From Ligustrum vulgare (taxonomy: Eukaryota > Streptophyta > Magnoliopsida > Lamiales > Oleaceae), in assembly GCA_963555705.1 (NCBI GenBank), contig OY743171.1, positions 26,840,852 to 26,904,851 of the forward strand: a stretch of 64,000 bases of DNA. The letters run 5' to 3'. The notes under the pieces are model-generated. The model did no database searches, was not told where the DNA came from, and saw nothing but the letters and a program-made list of their open reading frames with translations. Both the position numbers and the translations under genes were made by a program. Of the stretch, positions 13,334 to 25,130 are shown in pieces; the stretch's first letter is position 1, and every line of letters begins with the position of its first letter.

Positions 13334-13440
13334 ATGGTGGTTTCCGAAAGGCACCTTTTGGTGCCTAAGTTGGTTTTTGGCACCAAAAGGAGCCCTTTTG
13401 TCCAAGAGGTGTGTACTTTAGTAAAAGGTGGATCAATTTC

Positions 13441-13450
13441 TATATAAAGG
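13441..13450 (+). promoter_or_regulatory. TATA box of element A 5' LTR
   Basis: TATATAAAGG, a strong plant TATA box, conserved in the 3' LTR at 31445-31454. Confidence 0.7.
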
Positions 13451-13767
13451 ATGTTATATTGATCAATTCAATATATATGAAAAACAAAAGAGAGAACATC
13501 TATCAAATATAGAGATCCTTTCCACCAAAATAAATACTCATTTTTCAATTATTTTTTGTTCATTTTCCATGGATTATTAGTGCTTAATAAATACATGGTT
13601 TGAAGTTTTGATTAATCCGCTAAAGCATTTGCAATCTAACCCTTTAAGCATCTCGAACGAGAGGGGCAAATGTACTTTTAGGACAACGTGTAATCATGTG
13701 TTCAAACCTCTTATTTGATTTCATAATTCGGTGTTATTTCATTCATATCATGATTTCAAGTGGATGT

Positions 13768-15165
13768 TGTTGGGAACCAGGATTGATCTATTCACAAAAA
13801 TTGATTTGTTGTGACTAGATCATCCCGTTACAGGATTTTCTGTTCTATGTATTCAACTTGGAATAAATAAGTTTGCACACAAAAATGATTTTAAGAAGAT
13901 TACCCTTGTAGCGTGCTTTACAATAATCTTCATCAACTGCTTCTTGATTCCACCAAAGCTTCAAACCCTCAAGCTTTCCCCGATGTTCTCCAATGGCAGC
14001 TATGCAGGTGTGTGGTCACCTTTCTCAAGACCTAGGTTAAACTAGGATTAGTGTTTCTTTGTAAAGAGGAAACACACACTATACACTTTAGTGTGCGTCT
14101 CACCACTTTTCCATTTAGGTTAAGAAAAATAGTCTTAAGAGACTATTTATAACCTCTTTACATTCCAAAACCCTACTAGGCCTAGTACCATAACCCAGAC
14201 CCATTTCTGTACAGCCCAATACAGGTAGTAAGCCTGTATAAACCCATTATAGTGAAGCCACCGAGGGAACCTGATCGGACCCAATTAAACTAAGCTCCAA
14301 TAAATTAATTATAACCCGATCAACTCTTGATCAGTCAAAATTAATTTATTAATCACGTTCTATTCCACTAAAAGAACGAGATTGCACTCTTAGTAAAATT
14401 AAAATTACTGAAACAATTAATCAATAATTATATCCTCTGACTTATCATTCTTACATGTTACCCCCGTCGATCAACTCGAATATTTAGAGCAAGTTAAAAT
14501 GACCAAAATGCCCTTCTCTAAATATTCACAAATTCTCATCTTCTATCTGACAGTTCGATGTGATCCCATCACATCATAGAATTCAACAGTCACTGTCGAG
14601 TTACTGAGGTCAGATTCAACTGTCCACTAGAAGAACCAGTGAGATTATGATCATACCTAAAAGGTGACGGATTCCAAAATATGAATATATGTTCCTTGTT
14701 AGTTCATTTTAATTCCCAAAGTACCGAGATATTGATTAGCAATTTGATCTCACCCATTGATACCTCAAAGAACTTCAAGTTAGTAATCGAAGTCCATTAT
14801 CCGATTAGGATTAAGGTCCCACGTACGATAGTCAAGTGAAATTAAATTTGTATGGTCAACGTCACAAATTAATTTCACGTGGTCCCGTCCAATACGTTCC
14901 AAACGTACTCTCAATTTTATTACTAAAGTCAAAGATAGACTTTAATAAAATTGAGACGATCTTATCAAAATAAATTGTTCATATTTATTTACTGATCGTG
15001 AATGTCAATTTTAGATCGAATTACAAATTGAATCTTTTTGTATTTAAAAACTTAAACACTCAATTTGTAATATCAAGTCGACCCGTGGACAAACGCAACT
15101 TCATATTAATACAATCAATTAATATTTTATTTCGAATGTCGTGAATTATACTATATGGGCATATA
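13768..15165 (+). mobile_element. Solo-LTR-like insertion in A 5' LTR
   Basis: Comparison with A's 3' LTR shows that 13768-15165 is an insertion, flanked by the duplication gatgt (13763-13767 and 15166-15170). It begins TGTTGGGAACC, typical of Copia LTRs, but ends ..GGGCATATA rather than ..CA. It has no open frame of note. A long Copia solo LTR with a mutated terminus is the simplest reading; strand is inferred from the TG start. Confidence 0.6.
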
Positions 15166-15368
15166 GATGTTTCCATGTGTTTTGACTTGTGATTCTTCAA
15201 GTGGCATTCGATAATTTCGTTTCAAACCTCTCGAGGTAAGTTTATTTTACTAACAATCTAAAAGTACGTTTTGACCGATGGAGTCGAAATTATTTGAATC
15301 ATGATAGTTTCAATATCATTAATAAATTCTGGTAAGATTTTCTTTTATGAAAGTCGTTTAAATTTTTA

Positions 15369-16199
15369 GGTGGCGTTCTGTTTGTATTTTATTTCGTATT
15401 TTCATTTTCGAAAATGTTTTGTATTTCCTGTTTTCATTTTTATTTTCAAATTTGCTGAAAACGCGTTTGGTTTGTCATTTCTGAAAACTGTTTTTGAAAA
15501 TGAAAAGCTGGAAAACACGTTCTGTTTGAAATTTTGCAAAATACTATTTAAGCTATTTTTAATTAATTTGCTTGCAGAATGACTCAAATTTAAATTTTCT
15601 TTCACAATACACTGAAAACATGGTTACATACAACACACTAATGTGAGCATTAAGAATCTATATTAACACAGCTTGATAAGGTTTGAAATTTGAGGAAGTT
15701 CTAGTTCTATTAAAATCCAGAAAATGCAAGTTCTTTCAAACCTATCAGAGTCCATTTATCAAAGTATTTTTTGAAATATAACAAAAAGAATTTGCACTTA
15801 ATTTTTTTTTGTAATGTTGATATTGAATTAAATAAAACTTTATTTAAGTTTAGTTCTAAGTTAGGATAATTCTAAAAAAAAAAAAATCTTTATTTAGGCT
15901 TCGTTCCAAGCTAGGATAGAAGAAAAAAAAAAAAAAAAAACTTTATATTAAGCTTAATTCCAAGTTAGGATAATTCTTAAAAAAAAAAATTCCAAAACTC
16001 GTTTTCCGCATTTTGAACATTTTTTGCTAAAATACACACAAAACGTCCAAAATGAGGTTTTGGACGTTTTGCGTTTTGTGTACAAATTAGTTTTTTATTT
16101 TTCAAAATACGTTTTCGAAAATGATAAAGAGAATGCATTTTTAGTGTTTTCAAAAATAAAAATGAAAAACGATCTCAAAACAGTAAAGAGAACATGACC
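15369..16199. mobile_element. PIF/Harbinger-type MITE
   Basis: An 831-bp insertion flanked by TTA (15366-15368 and 16200-16202), the target-site duplication of PIF/Harbinger elements. Terminal inverted repeats are imperfect: GGTGGCGTTCTGTTTG at the left and, on the reverse strand, GGTCATGTTCTCTTTACTG at the right. Long AT-rich inverted stretches near both ends (for example tttcattttcgaaaatg) would fold. There is no transposase. Confidence 0.75.
15836..15990. repeat. Tandem ~60-bp repeat x3 inside the MITE
   Basis: Three degenerate copies of 'tttatttaagtttagttcc', each followed by 'aagttaggataattct' and ending in an A-run of 11-18 bases. The A-runs differ in length. Confidence 0.8.
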
Positions 16200-17247
16200 T
16201 TATATTCTTATATAAACCATGCATGATAAATCTTGAGAAAAGATGTGCCCTTTCATGAAGAGAAGGCATTAATAAAGTTATTTGTGTCCTTACAAATTTT
16301 CAATTGATTCCAAAATTTTTAGTTGCCGATATATATCTATTTATATGTGCTGATAGTATCATGGTAAATATTATATAATTTATTTACTATTCTAAGGGAT
16401 ACTCTTTGCTGTTATTTTTAAAATATTAAATGGATCTTCATAACATTTATATAAGTGGCGAAATTGGGTGTTTGAAGAATCCAAAAGTGAACTTACTGTA
16501 ATTGCCTTGATTTGGTGATTTATATGTGACGTGTATGCATAAAAAGAAATTAATTCAAGGGGATTAGATATTGCATAACAGCTTGATCATTCATTCGTTC
16601 CAGTTTTGTATATACACTTTTATGCATGTATTAAGTTGCATTTTAAATGGATCTCGGTAAAAAAAAAGTGTTATGGCATTTTTATTTTCTCTAATCATGA
16701 TCATTAAGTTTATCATGATAAATATTTGTTTTAAATTTGAATAATTGAGATATGATGATTTTGTGATTATTCATTGTGAAGAAATTTTTCATAATAGTGA
16801 AAATTTGAAAGTATATGCTCTTTCAATAACATTGTTTCCATTCGATTCATTTATGAGAAGTGTATTTCTCTTTTACATTATGCAAGTATATTGATATATG
16901 AATCAATTTGACTCTTGAAAATGGCATGAGAATTTTATAAATTGGTGAATAAAATTATGCTTATTTGTGATGCCATTTTATTATATGTGAAATAGAGTTC
17001 CTAAAATATTGAGGCATGCAAGTACGAATATTTGCACTAGTTCCTTTAACAATATTTAATCAAATATTATAGAGAAAGTAAATATGATAGTTTACTTCAA
17101 TTAACTCATGCTATGTTTGCTAATAATGTTATTAGTATTAATAAAGTGACCATTTTCAAATGGTAAATTGAAGACTACCACTTGTATTGAAAAATGCCCA
17201 TTGTTGGTTTAAATGTGGTAGTGAAAAATCTTGATACTTATTGTTGT

Positions 17248-17942
17248 CACTACAAGAAAAAGAAGCGAAAAAGACGAAAAATTAGAGACGACACGAAAAG
17301 TCGTCTCTATTAGTCGATCAATATAGACGACAAAAAAGTCGTCTCTATTGGTCGACTAATAGAGATGACTTTTTAAGTTGTCTCTATTAGTTGTCAACCT
17401 GTAATGTCGTCTCTATTGACGACAAATAGAGACGACATTATGGAGTCGTCTCTATTTGTTGACCTTTTTAATTATTTACATTTATATAATTAATATTAAA
17501 GTTAATTTGTTAAGAAAATATTATTAAGTTAACTAATATATATTATTTAAAACAAAATTTAACACAAAAATTCAATTGCCTTAGTGGTTGGGGCATCACC
17601 ACCCAACACTTAGGTCCCGAGTTCGAATCTTTGTCATGCACAATTATCATATGAATTAAAGAAAATTCGTGGGTCGACGGTTTGGATCGAGAATTGGGTC
17701 GGGTTAAAAAGAGATTGAATCGGGTCAAAATAAATAAATAGAAAATTAATTAAATATTTTCACAAATAGAGACGACAATGTCTTCTCAATTGCCCCGGAT
17801 GAAACAGAGACGACTCTGTCATCTCTAATTATCTTCAGCCACGAACCTACAGAGACGACTTTGTCGTCTCTAATAACCAATAGAGACGACTTTAGGTCCT
17901 TTAGGACTTTTGTCGTCTCTGTTGGGCTGGATTCTTGTAGTG
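17248..17942. mobile_element. Non-autonomous CACTA (En/Spm) element
   Basis: The 695-bp element has perfect 11-bp terminal inverted repeats CACTACAAGAA and a 3-bp target duplication tgt (17245-17247 and 17943-17945). Both subterminal regions carry many direct and inverted copies of the motif TAGAGACGAC, the arrangement expected for CACTA transposase binding sites. There is no transposase frame. It is inserted in the interior of element A. Confidence 0.92.
17568..17650 (+). other. Pol III A/B-box-like sequence inside CACTA element
   Basis: ccttagtggttgggg (A-box-like) is followed about 45 bp later by gagttcgaatctt (B-box-like). This resembles a tRNA-derived SINE head or tRNA relic captured in the CACTA interior. 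No folded tRNA could be completed by eye. Confidence 0.4.
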
Positions 17943-20021
17943 TGTATTAAGAAATGTGAAATGATTCTACAACAAATTATGGAGATGTCATATTTTGCTT
18001 TTGAAAGCAATGTTATTTTCCTAATTAAGGAATTATGGGGGTGAGATCAAACTAAGATCAAGAAGATTATTGATGAATATTGAGATTTATCATATTGTTT
18101 ATCTCTTTTGAAATAAAATACTTATATGAAGTATTTTTTATGAATGCATAGATATGCATAACAATTATTGAAAATTTGTAAATTTTCATTGAGAATACAT
18201 GAGATTGGATTTGTCTATACTTATTGTGATTATTACAATGGTCATGTGAAAAGTGATAAATATTTACACAATTGGATGATGAGATCACAAATATGATTTT
18301 ATAACGACCATTGATTAACGTTGATATTTGTTTTGTAAAACAAATTTGCTCATATCTCGAAAAACAAAGTCTTTCAATGAGTGAAAGAATTACAAATTTA
18401 TTTCTTTCAAATTGAGTTAAAGAATTAAGAAACTTATGCTTATTCCAAATATGTGGGAATAAGGCGTATTACAAAAGAAAATTATATTGTGCTCATAGTG
18501 GAGATAATAATCTTTTGCAAATATAAATAAAACAATTGAGGTTTTATTACATAACGTTTCTTTCAATTGAGTTGAAAGATTATACATAAAAGTTGAATTT
18601 AGCCTAAAATGAAGAGTGGCATTTTGGCAAAAAATTCAAACTATAATTTCTGAATTAATGAAAATTATATTGTGATTGTGATCAAATATCATAGCAGAAA
18701 TTTTGACAAGTTTAAAGGATATTAAAATGCAAATAATTGATTAAGTTGGATCACATAAACAAAATTTATCTATACTTCTAAAAGAGAGAAGTGTAAATTA
18801 ATAAAGTGATAGAGTCACTTTATGTATTTAACAATATTGTTATCAATTGAAGAAGTGATTAAGTGTAATCACTAAAATACATTTGAAAAATGTATTGTAA
18901 ATTCATTCTTTTAGCGAAAAAGAATATTGAATTTAATTTTATTATACCTCAAATGTGGGGTTAATATGATTAAGTCCTAAAAGAGACTTTTAAAAGTTGT
19001 GAGGGGATGGATACAAGCAGTGGAGGAAGAAAAAACATGGAGTGCAGTGACAAAGGTAAGTAAGTTATCTTGCATTATAAATTTATATAATATATTCTAT
19101 GCATGGAATACATGTTAAATTTGCAATATAGAATACTATATTGTTATACCTTATTTTGACATATAACATATCATTGAAATTGGATTTAGTTATTAAATAC
19201 CATATTTAATAATATTGTTGGTGCATTGATTATGTGAGAATCTATCTTATTGCATATTGCTTATTTGGTTGAAAATTATGAAGTATATGATTTTCAAACT
19301 TTAAATGAAAGTATAGTTTCATGAATGCATGAGATTCTAATAACCTTAGTGGTTTCCTTAAAATTCTCATTATGATAAGTATGTTACTCTTTATAACAAC
19401 ACGATATTGTTGAATCATGTAAATTTCATTTGCTTGGACTCTTTGAGGAACAAATATATGCTACATTTATTCATAGTATAAATTGCTACATACTAAATGA
19501 ATTTGGTATATGAGATAATTATAAGGCATTGATATGAGGCAAATGATAAATATTTATCACGCAACAATAAAGCATTTTTGTCTTAAAACATGTGAATCAT
19601 TTACAAATACTTATGTGAAGTATTTATTATCAGTTTGTCTTATTTGAGAAATTTGAACAAATAGAAATTTATTTACTATACATAAATACATTTTATGCAA
19701 TTTTTGTTCAAATTTGTTATCATCTTATTTCATACTATTGTGTATAATCATGTTTGATTATTATTCTCATATAATTTGAGAAAATATGCTAGATGATATG
19801 ATAGAATGAGTCTATCTAATTGATATTGATATCAACCATTGATATCATATGTGAAAAGCATTATTATTAATGGAGAGTAATAATATGAAACATACAAGTG
19901 AATATAGATTATTGTTGAATATTGTGGTTCACAAAGAGAATCATCCACTTAAATAAAATTGAGAAATTTGAATTTTATCCCAAAGTATGGGGTTAACACT
20001 CAAACAAATATTGTAAAATAT

Positions 20022-20887
20022 TGATGCGATCCCGGGATGGGGTCACGACGAACACGCGGAAATAACGCCGGGAAAGTTCCGAATTCAGGTTGGAAAGGAC
20101 GATAACACTACGACCCGAGCCTCACGACGCAAGAACCAGGGGCATATTAAACCCGAGACCCGTTACGATGCGGAAACAAGAACCGTAATGGTTTGAACGC
20201 CACAAGGAATGTCCAAATCCTTGATAAGTTCGATTTGGTGAACGCCACAAATATCTCACAATATTTGATAAGTTCGAAAGTTCATTCAAGAACAATATTT
20301 GGGAGAGAAATAACTCAACACAATTTTCATTAATCAAAGTCTTATCTCTTTCTGTATTACAATGCAGACGCCTTTATATAGGCAACCAAAATAAAGATCC
20401 TAGTCTACTTTGAAAACTAAATAAAATCTAATCTAATTAGGGAATAGATAAAATCTATCAAAATAGAGTCCTAATTTAATTGGAAACAATAACAAAAATA
20501 AAGTAAATCTAATCCTATAATTAAGGAAATAAAAAATCCGCAAATCTTGGAATTACGGCCGTGACAACATTCCTTATGGTCGTAACTGTACTTCTGCTTA
20601 AGGATTACGGCCGTGACCATAAACTTACGGCCGTAACTTTGAAAACCTGAAATTCTTCTTTTTAATCCGAGAGTGACTTACGGTCGTAACTTTGCTTCTG
20701 CCTAATTTTTTTATTTTCTCGATTTCCAACTCGATTCTCGGCTTGTCTCTAATCTTCCTCACTTGGTTTAGCCTCGAACCTTGTTCACTCTCGCAATGCT
20801 TGATCTGTGAAGCTCTTCGAACATGCTGGAAGGTTTGTTTGGCTTGATTTGTAGTTCTTTCCGTCAAGCCCGCCATGATTCTCATCA
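20022..20887 (-). mobile_element. Solo LTR of the CRM-like / Gag-only family
   Basis: An 866-bp LTR, TGATGCG..CTCATCA, with exact duplication aatat (20017-20021 and 20888-20892). It matches the CRM-type LTRs on the minus strand. It has two hairpin modules (20195-20231 and 20240-20275, minus sense) and an array of ACGGCCGT palindromes at 20556, 20577, 20608, 20628 and 20680. Two hairpin modules make it closest to the LTRs of elements C and 57210-61448. Confidence 0.9.
20556..20687. repeat. Paired ACGGCCGT palindrome array (solo LTR)
   Basis: Cores start at 20556/20577 (21 apart), 20608/20628 (20 apart) and 20680 (partner lost). Non-consensus members are ATGGTCGT and ACGGTCGT, changed by C-to-T transitions. 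Confidence 0.88.
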
Positions 20888-21823
20888 AATATTTATTGTA
20901 CTTGTTGAGTAGACAATTAAATTATTGATAGAACAATTGTGTTCATGGAATTACGATTCTATTTCTTTCAATTGAGTGAACGAATAATTTTGAGTCTACC
21001 CTATAAGTGTGGGTAGTACAACAACTTTAAATAAAGTTTAAATTAATATTATTTTGAAGTCTATAAAGTGCATAAAATAGACTACAAAATATTGTGAAAT
21101 ATTTGACAAGTGTTGTCAAATAATTGAGAAGTGATCACATTTAAATATTCTAAAGAAGTCTAGACATAAATTGAATCATAGAGTGATTTAATAACTTGTG
21201 AAATAGTTAAGCTAAAACTTGACTTTATAGCTTATGTAAAATCATAAGAATATAATTGAGTAGGATGAAGTGAAACTCCTTTGTAAAAGATTCGCCAATA
21301 ACGGCAACCCTACCTGTCATTACGAAATGAGTAATTCACGGGTTCAAAGGGTAACAACAAGTCATTCGATAAGTGGATAGTTTCAACACTTTATCAAAAC
21401 ATACCTCATTCTAGATTAAAAGTGTTGGTTGTTGCAGTTGGAGGGCTGAGTTTTAAAACTCTTAATGAAGTTCAGAATTACAAGTATTTCTAAATGTAAC
21501 AAAGATACTGGAAGAACTTCACCTATATGAACTTAGAAGTGGTGCTGCTTCAAGGAAAGTTTGGAGTTACTTTCTGAAAAGTTCAGGAATCCGATAGGTG
21601 CAAGGCCATTAATGCGCTAAAGAAAAAAGTTGTGTGGAACAAAAGATTTTGAGTGTTGTGTGTGTGATGTTGCCGGTATTGTCACATGGAATAACGGATT
21701 CAAAGCTAAAGCTACCTGGGATTTCGATAATACTTTGTGACGTTTACACTAAAGTAAGGTTCAAATCGAAAGATACCTTATTTTATGCATGAGACCGTTA
21801 TAAAATGAGTTGGTGAAGATATT

Positions 21824-21839
21824 TGAAAAAGTGGGGGAT
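21824..21839 (+). promoter_or_regulatory. Polypurine tract of element A
   Basis: gaaaaagtgggggat immediately precedes the 3' LTR start at 21840, in the position and style of Copia polypurine tracts. Confidence 0.8.
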
Positions 21840-21967
21840 TGTTGGAAAGTTGTGTCTTCAAATGGTTATTCAAATATTTAAAGATGTTTGATGAAGTACA
21901 CAATTAAATCAATACAAAGAGGTATTGAAAAAGAAGACAAAAGAATGAGAAAAACCAGAACATAGAC

Positions 21968-24693
21968 TGTAACACCCCAAGTTCAAGAATCTTAAACCTA
22001 GGTGTTAACTCCCCTTTTTCTTTTAATGCGGAAATAAATCGTTTAAATATTAAAATGCGGAATTTAAATCGTTTACACGACAAAAATATTCATTTATCTA
22101 TTATAAAATTTTAGCGAAATTTCGGCAGAGTCTCCTCTACAAATTGGACATAGCCAACCTGTAGAGGAGCATCAAAACCATTTATAAATACACATCACAA
22201 CTCACTCCATCCCAAACATCATCCAAACCATTATAATAAGTCCCAAACTCCTCAACAATACAATTCCAAGTAAATAAACTTTAGCAAATGAAATAAGAGG
22301 TATTTTAACCTCAATAATACATGAATTAAAGGATTAATAATTAGAAATTGAAATAAATTCTAATCTAACTTTATTTTAAAAGAGTTGATGCGGGTATAGC
22401 CTGAGTCAGCTGCCGAGTGCTCTCCTCGGATCACCTAACTTTCATCACCTGAAATATTGGGGAGGGATTGGGGTGAGCTAAAGCTCAGTAAGTAAACTGT
22501 ATGCATGAATGCATGCTTATGACATGAATGCTTTTTCAAAAATTCCATGTATCCCCATTCACTTTAACCTTTCAAAACTCTCAACATTTCGAACTTTCAC
22601 TTAACATTTCAAAACTTCACTTCATTCCATCGTGAGCTCACTTGATGTAACTTCTAGTCAATCAGATAACAGTGGGCCATTCTTATTTGGAACCAGATTA
22701 ACATGCGCATTTCCACCGCAAAGCGGTTTAACATTCACTTTCCCACCGCAAAGCGGCTCATTCATTCATTCCACCGCAAAGCGGCTCATTACATTCATTC
22801 CACCGCAAAGCGGCTCATTACATTCGGGTACGCCAGTCCCCCGCGCCCCATTTCCCACTCGCATCTTTCATAACATAGAAGTACACCCATTCTTTCAAAA
22901 ACTTGGGATACATAATTTTTGACAAAAATTGTACTTTGACACATTCGTTTCATTAAAACATTTGACTTTCTCATTTCGATGCCAATGCATGCTTGATGAT
23001 GCAATGACATGTAACGTGCATGCTTGAACATTTCCTTAACTACACATAATTGCATATGGTAGACCAAAAACATTAAAATTCCATAATTAACACGAATGTC
23101 AATTAAGCACATTAATTCCACATTAACATTCAACTTTGATGAAAGTAGGGGGAAGTTTACTTACTTGCAATCCTTAGTAATTTACCGTTTTCTGGATTTG
23201 CAAGTGGAGGAGCCTCGACTGCCAGTGTCTTCAATGTACCAAAATCCTAGTTGTACCCATTCATTAAGTGAAATATAATTTTAGTTCAAAATCACATTTC
23301 ACACTTCTAAATAAGGTTGAGACTTTCATGTTACTCACAATTCAAACCAAATGGGATCTTAAGTCATGTCAAATACAAATCATACTTCATTCGAAATAAG
23401 AGATTAACTTAGATGCCAAAATTGAAATCTAACTAATCAAATTACACAAAGGTTCAATCTATGGAATCTTCATCACAACTTGAATTTCACAAGGACAATT
23501 CCAATTAGCATTCTACTATTCATAAATTTGAAAATCACCATTTATTCAAACTTTACCCGAACAGTTAACTAAATTACAAATTTTCATAAATCTCAAAATC
23601 AGAAATTTATATATATATATACATATTTTAAAACAAATCAGAAATTTATTCACGTTACCCAAATTCTAAAATTCTCAATTTAACCCTTCATTAAACTAAA
23701 TCTGGGAAACATGAAATTGAATTTCCACTTTAAAAATCAAAGTAAACTAACCGCTAAATCCTTACATTTTTAAATCTGAAATTTGTACACATTTACATAA
23801 TCTACCCTAAACTGAAAATATAATAAATTTCCACTTTAATTAGAAATCCAACAAAACCAATTTATTCTCTGAATCCATAAATCTGAAAAAGTACACACAT
23901 ATGTATACACACACACATATATACGCCCCAAATCTGAGGTTAACAATTAAAAATTCGAAATTTGACTACAACTCAATTTGAAAAAAATCTGAAATGTTCA
24001 TATAAAATATATACATACAACATATATACATCATTACATAAAAACCCGTTTGTGTGCGTGTAGAAATGTGTGTTGTGTGTGTAAAAACGTGAGTGACCGA
24101 GCGAATTTGGGTGGTGTGTTCGGTTCGGTGTGTGCACAGAAAGAGAAGGGGAAGCCGGGGTTTTTACCGCCGGTGCAGGGACGACCAGTGGCGGTCGATA
24201 ATCAGGCGGAGACGGTGCCGGGAGCTGCGAGCGGCATGAGAGAGGCAGAGACCGAGAGTGAGGAGCGTTGCGGTCGAAGAGAGGAGAGGGAGCAAGTTTT
24301 GAGTCTTTAGGTTAGGATTTAAAAGTTAATCTTTTGAAATTTGCAATTCAGTCCCTCAATCTCCTCTATGTACATAACTTAGTCCATAAGTTCTATTTAC
24401 TCTCCAATTGTCACCAAAGTTTCCCCCAACTTTCCATTTAACACAATAAAATAGAAAATATCATGTTTAAGCAATAAAAATTTAATCACATAAAATTACA
24501 CGTAAACTATTAAAATAAACAATTTATAAACTTTTAATTGGTACATTGATCGAGACGGCATCCGAGTCCTTCCACTGCAAAATAATTCGAATTATCGACA
24601 TTAAAATATCATTAAATTTAAAATTTATAATAACATTAACATAATTATTACGTGAAATCAAGAACGCACGTAAAACGAAAAACTGGTATTACA
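21968..24693 (-). repeat. T2 LTR, left copy
   Basis: 2726 bp, plus-strand ends TGTAACACCCC and ..GGTATTACA. It contains a four-unit CCGCAAAGCGG array at 22716-22813. A GC-rich open stretch at 24050-24310 is low in similarity to anything recognised and is repeated in the other LTR (30576-30836); I treat it as LTR leader sequence, not a gene. Confidence 0.9.
22716..22813. repeat. CCGCAAAGCGG inverted-repeat array in T2 LTR
   Basis: Four copies of CCGC-AAA-GCGG start at 22716, 22746, 22774 and 22803 (spacing 30, 28, 29). The other LTR has copies at 29242, 29272, 29300 and 29329, the second damaged (gcgg to gcat). Each can form a 4-bp stem with a 3-base loop. Confidence 0.9.
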
Positions 24694-24716
24694 ATTCCTT
24701 ACCCCCTAAAAAGAAA
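24694..24716 (-). promoter_or_regulatory. T2 polypurine tract
   Basis: Minus strand reads ..ctttttagggggtaagga up to the LTR, preceded by the same 'ttcgaggacgaaat' motif as T1. Confidence 0.85.
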
Positions 24717-24739
24717 TTTCGTCCTCGAAATTAAAATTT

Positions 24740-25130
24740 ACCAAAACTTATGGATACTTAGTACGCATTTCGTCCTTAAGTTTTCAAGTAGCCTCTTCTA
24801 CTGCATAATACCTCCAAAGAACCTTAACTAACGTTACCTTCTTTCTTCTAAGTTCCTTGTCGGCTTTCCTTAGGATTTTCATAGGTAATTCTCATAAGTT
24901 AGATCCTCACAAAGATCTAATGACTCATAACTGAGACTATGGGAGGAATCCGAAATATACTTTCTCAACATTGATGCATGAAAAACATTGTGCACTCCCA
25001 ATATTGCTGATGGCAATGCAACCTGATGAGTCAAGTCACCTACCCATTCAATTATCTCAAAGGGACCAACAAATCGCGGACTTAACTTTCCTTTCTTCCC
25101 GAATCTCATAACTCATTTCGTTGGAGCTAC
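24740..25130 (-). pseudogene. T2 integrase C-terminus and chromodomain remnant
   Basis: Minus-strand codons from 25109 read MRFGKKGKLSPRFVGPFEII (GPF/Y motif), then VHNVFHASMLRKYI, the conserved link of Tekay/Del integrases. After a frameshift near 24880 a chromodomain-like stretch ELRRKKVTLVKVLW follows, then stops. It is more intact than the T1 equivalent but still broken. Confidence 0.85.

Larger units (their letters stand above)
572..15255 (+). repeat. 5' LTR of element A (three blocks)
   Basis: The 5' LTR survives as 572-659, 13130-13767 and 15171-15255. The blocks align in order to the 3' LTR (21840-21967 plus 31225-31855). It is split by a Tekay-like solo LTR (660-13124, TSD tattg) and by a solo-LTR-like insertion (13768-15165, TSD gatgt). 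It carries CCATGCGATCGCATGG palindromes at 13173-13335, with one extra roughly 52-bp repeat unit absent from the 3' LTR. A perfect hairpin GGCACC-TTTT-GGTGCC lies at 13350-13365 and a TATA box at 13441. Confidence 0.88.
15256..21839 (+). other. Internal region of element A (non-coding)
   Basis: Excluding the MITE, the CACTA element and the solo LTR within it, roughly 4.2 kb of AT-rich sequence shows no retroviral protein motif in any frame. Its only structural signal is the polypurine tract before 21840. It is therefore described as a LARD interior. Confidence 0.7.

Noticed and set aside
20122..20888. Minus-strand frames of 71 and 87 codons
   Set aside because: Inside a solo LTR; they cover the hairpin modules and palindromes, not a protein domain.
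24050..24310. Arg/Glu-rich 86-codon frame, repeated at 30576-30836
   Set aside because: Lies in both T2 LTRs, no recognisable domain, and the GC-rich block is typical of LTR leader sequence.
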